Positions 1 to 9,700 of a DNA stretch of 64,000 nucleotides are shown in pieces. The notes beneath the pieces are model-generated. The model did not search any database and had not been told where the DNA came from. It saw only the letters and a program-made list of their open reading frames with translations. Both the position numbers and the translations under genes were made by a program. Source of the DNA: Styela clava (lineage: Eukaryota; Chordata; Ascidiacea; Stolidobranchia; Styelidae); contig NC_135250.1 of NCBI RefSeq assembly GCF_964204865.1, forward strand, positions 9,176,001 through 9,240,000. Reading direction: 5' to 3'. How positions within the stretch are numbered: position 1 is the stretch's first letter; every line of letters starts with the position of its first letter.

Positions 1-2810
1 TAGCAGAAAACGTATAAAAGTGCGTTTCGACGTATTCATCTGCGATTCCTAAAATATCCCACATTAGGAGTAGAAATATTTTTATTGTAGATTAAAGTAC
101 ATTAAATTTACTTGTTTTTAGAATGTAGAAAATAATGCGCATCCATATTAGTTCAAAAGATATAAAGCAAACAATGTCCATAATTAGCGAAAAATGTAAA
201 AAAATTGCGGTATAAGCAATTCAACTGCAATTTTCTAAAATATCCCACATTAGGAGTAGAAATATTTTTATTGTAGTTTAAAGTACATTAAATTTACCTG
301 TTTTTAGAATGTAGAAAATAATGCGCATCCATATTAGTTCAAAAGATATAAAGCAAACAATGTCGATAATTAGCAAAAAATGTAAAAAAATGGCGGTATA
401 AGCAATTCAACTGCAATTTTCTAAAATATCCCACATTAGGAGTAGAAATATTTTTATTGTAGAATAAAGTACAATAAAATTACTTGTTTTTAGAATGTAG
501 AAAATAATGCGCATCCATATTAGTTCAAAAGATATAAAGCAAACAATGTCCATAATTAGCGAAAAATGTAAAAAAATTGCGGTATAAGCAATTCAACTGC
601 AATTTTCTAAAATATCCCACTTTAGGAGTGGAAATATTTTTATTGTACATTAAACTATATTAAATTTACTTGTTTTTCGAATGTAGAAAATAACACGCAT
701 TCATATTAGTTCAAAAGATATAAAGCAAACAATATCGATAATTAGCAAAAAATGTAAAAAAATGGCGGTATAAGCAATTCAACTGCAATTTTCTAAAATA
801 TCCCACATTAGGAGTAGAAATATTTTTATTGTAGAATAAAGTACAATAAAATTACTTGTTTTTAGAATGTAGATAACAATGTGCATCCATATTAGTTCAA
901 AAGATATAAAGCAAACAATGTCGATAATTAGCGAAAATTGTAAAAAAAATTGCGGTATAAGCAATTCAACTGCAATTTTATAAAATATCCCACATTAGGA
1001 GTAGAAATATTTTTATTGTAGATTAAAGTACATTAAATTTACCTGTTTTTAGAATGTAGAAAATAATGCGCATCCATATTAGTTCAAAAGATATAAAGCA
1101 AACAATGTCGATAATTAGCAAAAAGTGTAAAAAAAATGGCGGTATAAGCAATTCAACTGCAATTTTCTAAAATATCCCACATTGGGAGTAGAAATATTTT
1201 TATTGTAGAATAAAGTACATTAAAATTACTTGTTTTTAGAATGTAGATAACAATGTGCATCCATATTAGTTCAAAAGATATAAAGCAAATAATCTCGATA
1301 CTTCGCAAAAAACGTATAAAAGTGCGTTTCGACGTATTCATCTGCGATTCCTAAAATTTCCCACATTAGAGTAGAAATATTTTTATTGTAGATTAAAGTA
1401 CATTAAATTTACTTGTTTTTGGAATGTAGAAAATAATGCGCATTCATATTAGTTCATAGATATAGAGCAAACAATGTCGATAAGTAGCGAAAAATGTAAA
1501 AAATTTCGACGTTTCGACGTATTCATCTGCGATTCTCTAAGATATCCCACATTAGGAGTAGAAATATTTTTATTGTAGATTAAAGTACATTAAATTTACT
1601 TGTTTTTAGAATGTAGAAAATAATGCGCATCCATATTAGTTCAAAAGATATAAAGCAAACAATGGCGATAATTGGCGAAAAATTTGTAAAAGGGCGTTAC
1701 AGGCAATTCAATTGCGATTTTCTAAAATATCCCACATTAGGAGCAGAAATATTTTTATTGTAGATTAAAGTACATTAAATTTACTTGTTTTTAGAATGTA
1801 GAAAATAACACGCATTCATATTAGTTCAAAAGATATAGAGCAAACAATGTCGATAAGTAGCGAAAAATGTAAAAAATTTCGACGTTTCGACGTATTCATC
1901 TGCGATTCTCTAAGATATCCCACGTTAGGAGTAGAAATATTTTTATTGTAGATTAAAGTACATTAAATTTACTTGTTTTTAGAATGTAGAAAATACTGCG
2001 CATCCATATTAGTTCAAAAGATATAAAGCAAACAATGTCGATAATTAGCGAAAATTGTAAAAAAAATTGCGGTATAAGCAATTCAACTGCAATTTTCTAA
2101 AATATCCCACATTGGGAGTAGAAATATTTTTATTGTAGAATAAAGTACATTAAAATTACTTGTTTCTAGAATGTAGATAACAATGTGCATCCATATTAGT
2201 TCAAAAGATATAAAGCCAATAATCTCGATAAGTAGCGAAAAACGTATAAAAGGCGTTTCGACGTATTCATCTGCGATTCTCTAAGATATCCCACATTAGG
2301 AGTAGAAATATTTTTATTGTACATTGAAGTATATTAAATTTACTTGTTTTTAGAATGTAGAAAATACTGCGCATCCATATTAGTTCAAAAGATATAAAGC
2401 AAACAATGTCGATAATTAGCGAAAATTGTAAAAAAAAATTGCGGTATAAGCAATTCAACTGCAATTTTCTAAAATATCCCACATTGGGAGTAGAAATATT
2501 TTTATTGTAGAATAAAGTACATTAAAATTACTTGTTTTTAGAATGTAGATAACAATGTGCATCTATATTAGTTCAAAAGATATAAAGCAAATAATCTCGA
2601 TACTTAGCAGAAAACGTATAAAAGTGCGTTTCGACGTATTCATCTGCGATTCCTAAAATATCCCACATTAGGAGTAGAAATATTTTTATTGTAGATTAAA
2701 GTACATTAAATTTACTTGTTTTTAGAATGTAGAAAATAATGCGCATCCATATTAGTTCAAAAGATATAAAGCAAACAATGTCGATAATTAGCGAAAAATG
2801 TAAAAAAACT
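1..2810 (-). repeat. Left satellite array, ~186-bp monomer
   Basis: Head-to-tail tandem repeat. The anchor cccacattaggag recurs at 58, 244, 430, 616, 802, 989 and 1176, giving steps of 186-187 bp, about 15 monomers in view. The array starts before the window and ends near 2810, where the monomer breaks into unrelated sequence. Two monomer types alternate: one carries the segment gcggtataagcaattcaac, the other tttcgacgtattcatctgcg. The monomers are the reverse complement of those in 14273-20035. Short open frames of about 60-70 codons inside it follow the repeat period and are not genes. Confidence 0.97.
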
Positions 2811-4110
2811 TTTCGGTGAAATTAAAACAGAGCACACTCAAAGTGCAAACTGAAAAGAATGCGTCGTTCACAGCGAAATAGCACAGTTACGTGTAGCCCG
2901 CCCCATATGTGCCTGCCGGTTTATGGTGAATATTTTGCAAGTCCTATTTCAAATATCGAGCCTTAATCCGTAGTCAGCAGTACCCGCATTTGAAAATAGA
3001 ACATTAGAAATCGTGAGAATTAATTTTGAAAGAAGTGTAACTCGCGGATGTCAGTAGCGTCAAAATCGTTTATAGGTACAAAAACACGATCGCATGTAGC
3101 GCCGATATAATGCATTAAATGGGAAACTATTACTTGGATTTTAATGTTAAACAAGCTGATTTTTAATTGCCATTCAATGATAATTAACATGCGTCGTGAT
3201 TAGTGGTGGGCAAATAGTTTTTTTAGTCGAATTATTCGAATATTTTCAACGAACACAACACCGAATAATGAGTATTGTCATTTCAAACAACCGTATTTGG
3301 GATGTCGGCCGCCGAAACGATCGCCGTGACAACTTTATTTTTTGGAATTTACTTGAAGACTGAAAACTTCGCAACAATGCAGCGATTTTTATTTCCTAAT
3401 TTTGTCATAATCCAAGGCCGCAGTAAATAATTTAGTCACGGCGATCCTTTCGGCGGCTTGACATCCCAATTGATGATGATAAACTCTATTAAAGCACTTT
3501 TTATCCACTAGTAAATATTAATTCTCATGCAACGGCGGATATCGCAGTTTAATTTTTATTTTTTAAACAGAAATTTGATTTCACATCGGCGACGGTGTCA
3601 AAGACAACTATTAAGGAGTGCATTCATAACACAAATTAATTCTATGCTGCTTTTTATCTTTTTTGCAGGATTTGTATCACAGTTTGTAAACTAATTTCCC
3701 AATTTGAAGCGAACAGTATTACTGACCTCGGAATGCGATATATGTGAAGCTGATAGTTGACTTTTTTATGCTTTTAATTTTATATCGTGTCCGTGTTACT
3801 TTCGTATTAAATAATAATAATTAAAAACTCCGCAAATTGGTAATCTCTCTAATACTCAGTGTTGAGAATTAACGTAACTCAGCTTTGGAATAAACACTGA
3901 TACTAAATACTTGAATAAATCTGCAATAATGGCATTTCTACGTGGTCAAAATAATATGTTTCCCCGTTCCCAATATCTCGGAAAATTTACATAGAATACA
4001 AAATTTACCAGTCGTACTTATCTGGTTCGACAATTCTAAATTTACAAAAACAGTGTTGACTCGCTTTCATTCAAAATTGGAAATTGAAAAATATGATAAT
4101 CCTTACCCGT
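2811..4110. other. Spacer between satellite and minisatellite
   Basis: Unique-looking AT-rich sequence between the left satellite array and the 9-bp minisatellite. It contains one small inverted-repeat element (3297-3469). No reading frame, splice pattern or RNA gene was recognised. Confidence 0.5.
3297..3469. mobile_element. Small MITE with ~33-bp terminal inverted repeats
   Basis: The left end 3297-3329 begins ttgggatgtcggccgccgaa. The right end 3436-3469 is its near-perfect reverse complement, ending ggcggcttgacatcccaa. The core is about 105 bp and has no coding capacity. The size and the high identity of the two ends fit a non-autonomous DNA transposon. No clear target duplication is visible, so the superfamily is not assigned. 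Confidence 0.8.
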
Positions 4111-4275
4111 AAGTGGGACACGTGGTACACGTGGGACAAGTGGTAGACGTGGTACACGTGGGACAAGTGGGACACGTGGAACAAGTGGTACAAGTGGGAC
4201 ATGTGGGACAAGTGCGACACGTGGGACAAGTGGGACATGTGGTACACATGGTACACGGCGACAAGTGGGACACGA
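4111..4275 (+). repeat. 9-bp minisatellite (GTGGGACAC/GTGGTACAC type)
   Basis: About 18 copies of a 9-bp unit, for example aagtgggac, acgtggtac and acgtgggac, in register. Because the unit is a multiple of three it stays open in several frames and produces low-complexity Val/His/Gln or Leu/Val/Pro frames on both strands. These are artefacts, not proteins. The array abuts a dispersed repeat at 4279-4556. Confidence 0.95.
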
Positions 4276-4278
4276 CAT

Positions 4279-4556
4279 TTTTGAGACACCGGTATTTGTG
4301 TGTTTGTTTGTTTGTCTGTTAGATGAACGCGATATCTCACGAGGGCGAGGTTGAACCTGCTCCAATTTTACATGTGCATTCATCATATCTCGGACTAGAA
4401 GCCTATTGATTTTGAATGAGTTATGTCGTATAATTAGCGAGTTATTAATTAATTACTTAATATATTTTTTTAGAATTAGCAAGTTATTAATTAGGTAATT
4501 GGTTTTTTTTGCGGTCGATTGATGAGTCTTCGGTCTCCGACCGATATTCTCGTTTT
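4279..4556 (+). repeat. Dispersed repeat, copy 1 (second copy in an NVL intron)
   Basis: From gtttgtttgtctgttagatg through tatctcacgagggcgaggttg to gtcttcggtctccgaccgat this stretch matches, in reverse complement, 51288-51547. No reading frame survives. It could be the 3' end of a non-LTR element or an unclassified SINE; nothing in the sequence decides. Confidence 0.75.
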
Positions 4557-6742
4557 TCTATTTTAAATTTTTCTTTTTGATGTAGTGATGCATAAGCTAT
4601 TATTTATGGTTTTTATTCGTTTGGTGTTAAAAAATGAAATATTTTGATTTTCTATAAAATTATTTGCTTTATTTTAATTAACAGGATATATTTCTTACAT
4701 GATGAGCTGGTATAACGGCGATTTATAATGACGATCGAAACTTTGGAGAAACGAACTTTTAAGCCACCGTATGAAGATGTACCTGCCTAATTATAATTCA
4801 ATTATCAGCCCAACAAGTGAAAAAGTGTCCTTGTGGTTTTTAAATCGTCTTATATGTTTATTGATAATTTTTCTCCGTCGTGCAATAAATGTTCATGTTC
4901 CTCGGCAGTTATTAATTTGGGTTTATATGCGTATGAATATTGCTACACGACTATCTAATATAACTTATTTTTCTTATTCTTATTCATTATTATTAAAAAT
5001 TCTTATTTTGATCAATTCATGAGTCTTGCTGCACAATAACACAATGTAAAATGTTTCAACTATGACAAGAGAAAAGCAAGAACACGCACATAAATAATGG
5101 CTATCGATTTGTTCCCAATAGTAAACCGTGGACACTCCAAGAACAATAGGGAAGTCAAGTTAACATTAGTCAGTCAGTAGTAACAGTCAATTAATGTATA
5201 TCCCGCAGTTCAGTGAGTAGCAATTAACAAGTAGATAAAATAATTTCACGCTGGTATCCCGGGACTCCGATAACAGCGTCTGTGCGGTTCATGCCGGGGT
5301 AGAGGCTACAATATTGGAGAATTACTTTGAAATGAAGTAGATACCAATATTGAACTTATAATCGTATATAATTTTATTGATAAATAAAACGATACGAAAG
5401 TACATTTTATCAATGTGCAACTATATTCTTGAATTAATAGGTAAAAACTAGTAGACAAAGAGCTTCAGTCGCAATTTATTTAATTACACACATAAAGAGC
5501 AATAAACGATTGCGTGTTTTCAAGTAAAACTATTTTGTTTAGCGATTTTGAAGACCATAACCTAGTTAAGTCCATTGTCAGTTTTCTGTAGCCGATGTTG
5601 CGCAGCTTGTGTCGAGTGAATGCCCCTCAAAATACAGGAATACGATGGATATGAATAGTGAATAACGTTAAGCATTCATACAACGCCAGTGACGATATCA
5701 AATAATTTTCGAGATAAAGGTTGAGTGTTGATTACAAAACGTAATTGGTAGATTTCCATTTGCTGATAGTTTACGAATTTATCATAGAGCCAAGGCTGAT
5801 AAGATCAGATGATCGTAGAAATAAGCAATTCAACAAAACTTATCATGATTTCGTTCCAGGTGGAGAAACCAATAATGTAAAATTACAAACATTTGATTGG
5901 AGGTATGCAATAAATTCGCATTCAGTCGATAATCGTATAAGTCAAAAGCATGGATGACAAAGTTATTCCGTTAACGCCCGGATCATCAGTGAAGCGCTGT
6001 CACAAATTCCCGCGGGAATTTTATATTAAAACAACCCAACTCTTAAAATATTTGAATTCAATCCGACATCTTATGTAGTGAAAACGTCACAATAAATGTT
6101 ACCGTGTCTATTTCGGTTACAATGACCAATCAGTAATTGATGATGTAACAATTGCTATTTATGCACTCGCTTAGACACTCCTTCTGATCAGACGGATATT
6201 CAACCATGATTGTAAACATTAACTCGGTTTTGCGAGACATTTGTCAGTTTTCAATTGTATTTTCAAAAATTAGCTAGCTCTAAATTATCATTGTGTTTTT
6301 AGAGGAGCTTTAGTTCAGTTGAAATAATCAGAATTTAGTCCCGATAAATCGGTGGAACACTTGGATAGGATTAGCTATCTGTACTTGTAAGTGGTACGTG
6401 CTTGAATATTTTAAATAAAAATGATGGTTTTTGACATGTAAACCAGTTTGTAAGCGCCTACTCTACGATACACTCTCACAATAAGTATCAGAAATTTTGC
6501 TATAGTACAGTCTAGACTCTAGACTCTAGAGAATTTTTCTGGGGTCGGGGAAACAGCCATTATTACGGTCGTAAACTTTGGTGTTTAAAATTAATTTTGT
6601 TCACTGAACAACAAGTACATATTTTTCATCAGTCTGCTCCGGGAATTTCTGTAAATGCTCAGAAGTTCTCATTTTGTTATTTTCTGCTTTCTGGTAAATC
6701 TTTATTTAGATAATTGTTTTTTAACATATCAGCTTACAGAAA
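4557..6742. other. Upstream region of the transposase ORF
   Basis: No convincing coding exon was recognised. A 70-codon open frame at 5745-5957 is unsupported. The tract just before the ORF ends in ttttttaacatatcagcttacag directly before aaaATG, which looks like a 3' splice acceptor. The long ORF may therefore have an upstream non-coding or short coding exon in this interval. Confidence 0.45.
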
Positions 6743-9700
6743 ATGAAGTACTTTTGGCGTTCGAGAAGGAGAGATAAGAGAATCGTTATCAACGTTGTGG
6801 AGTATTTATATTCAAACAATATACCGGATTTACGCTCACAGAAACATCAAGACAACTTTCTGACAACGCATAAATATTGGCATACGAGATCCCTGATTTG
6901 TCGTCGACAACTTCTTTGTCATTTTCTCAATTCACACAGTCAACAGATTGAAGAAACTCTAGGGCGGAAATCAGAAATTCGTAATTCATTTCATACCTTC
7001 CCAGCAAGAAGTATGTCTGATAACATTCCTCCAAAAACTAGTACAATTGACGATATACGATTGATATCAAGCCCAAAACAGATTTCGCTGGACGATATGA
7101 ATCGTGAAATATTGTCTGGCAGTGTTCCCACAGGAGACGATGACGAACATTTTAACATTTCTAAAGTTACAGATAATGAGGGACCATTTAAAAAACCTGA
7201 TTCTGACAGCAAATCACGAATATATTGCATATGCAGAAAGCAGTATGATGGAACGCTCATGATTGAATGCCAGAATTGTGAAGAATGGTTCCACCCAAGA
7301 TGTATTTTTTCCAAGGATTGCAGTGCACCTCAGTCAGCGAGAGAGTGGGAAAGATCCATGTTTTTATGCAAAGGGAGCGATAAAAACATATTTTTTCATA
7401 GTGACCAAAAACCATATGGCGGAGTTGTTAAAGTCACTGCAATTAACGACACGGAGATAGATAAATGTAACACTTCAACCCAAAAAGCCGTCGTACCAAT
7501 ACAACACCTGCCAAGTTTGATCAATCATGGCCAACCTATCATGAGATTAAAATTGAATAAAATCAGCAGCTCACTACAGAACGAATTGTTCGAAGTATCG
7601 AATAGTAATATTTTAAGTCAACATTGTGACCAAAATGCAATTAGCTCCGGTTCGAAAACGGACGCAACACACTTGATGATCCGCAATAAAATGATTTCAA
7701 AGGAATCCAAATCTCCAATAGAAAAATTGAGCAAACCATCAGATTCACCTATTCGCCGTGTTTCAAGTTCAACAAAGGACAACAGTCGGAGATTGATTGT
7801 CAGTTCGGATTCATCGATTGAATTAAATTCAGAAGGATCTCATGGCCATACAGAAGAACTTGTTGAAACTTCTTCGACTTCACCCAATATGCAAATAAGT
7901 ACATCACAGTCCGAAGCACTAGACTCTACATCTCCATCAGGATTGTCAATCTCTGGCTCTGCATACAAACGCCGCTGGCCATCTCGCAAAAGTATTTTAA
8001 AAATTGGCGAATATGGAAAAAGTTTTATAAGGTCAGTAAGGCGTGCCGATTACCTGCAAGTTAGAGGTTCATTCAAATTATCAATGTCAAAATGGCACAG
8101 TCTGATAAAGTCTCGTTCAGATCATAAGTTCGGAAACCAGTTATACATACCAACATTTTTAAATCAATTCCGAAAAATCTATTGCGAATGTGTCCCATGT
8201 ATATCCTCACACTATCTTCGCAAAATTACAACACGACGGACTAAAGGCGTAGGAAGTGGTCACTATGAGGGATCAGTGGGTATGTATTGCAGCCACAAAA
8301 ATTGCTGTGGATGTAAAATTGAAGGGAAAATAAGCATTTTTTCTGAAGCGGACCACATCAGTTGTATTGTAAATGTTAATGGTGTCCGTCAACATCGGTC
8401 ACATTGTATTCGACGAAGACCAGTGCGTAACATACAACGAAAAAAATTGCGAAAAAAATTAATTCATAGCACAGCTACAAAAGTCCAAAGAGATCTTTAC
8501 AGTAATATGACAGAGCAAGAGAGATATCACGGTTCCTACACATATGTACCAAAAAAAGAAACTTTGCGTAAAATCAAAAGTGGTAGCAAGAAAACGGAAA
8601 AAAACTGGTTTGAGAAGCTTGATAAAATGATGAAAAAGAAGCGACATCAATTTGTTAGGAGGTGTAGCATTCAACCACCCGGAGTCATCCTTTACACGAA
8701 ACAACAGATGATTGCCTACAAAACGATTTCTCCGTATGATATAGTTTATTTCGACGCGACGGGTAGCATTCTAAAAAGGAAAGCGGGAGTGAAAGATTTT
8801 CAGATATACACTCTATTAGTGAGAAATCCATACAAAGGAAATTTAGCATTGCCTGTTGCCACACTTGTGACGAACGATCACCATGCACTGAATATCGGAC
8901 ATTTTTTGGAGACTTTTGGGGCTGATTGTTTGCGGTATGTTAACTGCCAACATAAACCTTCAATGATCATGATTGATGGATCTATGGCAATGTGGATCGC
9001 AACACTTAAAGCATTTTGTAATGAAACGAGGTTGGATTACTATAAGCGGTGTTATCGTATCGTAACAGGGTCCGCTACTGTTGAGGATTCGAATCGAACT
9101 ATTGTCCATAATTGTATGAGCCATTCTATGCATGCCGCCATGATTTTATGCAACAAATATTACCACACCAAGTATAAGCTTACCACAATGCATTGGATAT
9201 ACCGTTGCTTCGCTAGTCGAACTATTGCAGAACTAGATGAAATTGTTAAAGGCATAATGATCGTTACGACCTGCGAATACACTTCACCATTCATCAGACA
9301 AAAATTTGAATTACTACAGCAAAATTTAACCACCAATAAAAGTTTTGATGATTTCGAAGGAAATGACAACGACCCGGTGCATGCAGATAAAGAAGCTGAT
9401 TTTGTTGGCGGAAATACAAACAGGCTGTCCGAAACAAAGTCACCATTTTATACAAGATATGCCAACATATTCAAAAACTTTTGCCAATCCGAGGATTACA
9501 TGAGACACCTTGAAACCAATAAAAAACAGGCAAAAAACAAATACTTCTCAAAAAAGTTTTTTCCAATATTTCTGAAAGTAATAATCAGTAGAATACCCTC
9601 AACTTCTCAACTTCTGATCGGAGACTTATCCCGCCACGCAAATGCAACATCTGTTACCGAAACGTATCGAAAATTCTCGGAACAATTTTCAAGTCTTCGA

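Noticed and set aside
779-2482. Several 60-70-codon minus-strand frames with shared text in the left array
   Set aside because: They recur with the 186-bp period and differ only as the monomers do; they are frames of the satellite, not a protein family.
4042-4386. Frames rich in Val/Pro/His or Leu/Ser/His on both strands
   Set aside because: Produced by the 9-bp minisatellite, which stays open in several frames.
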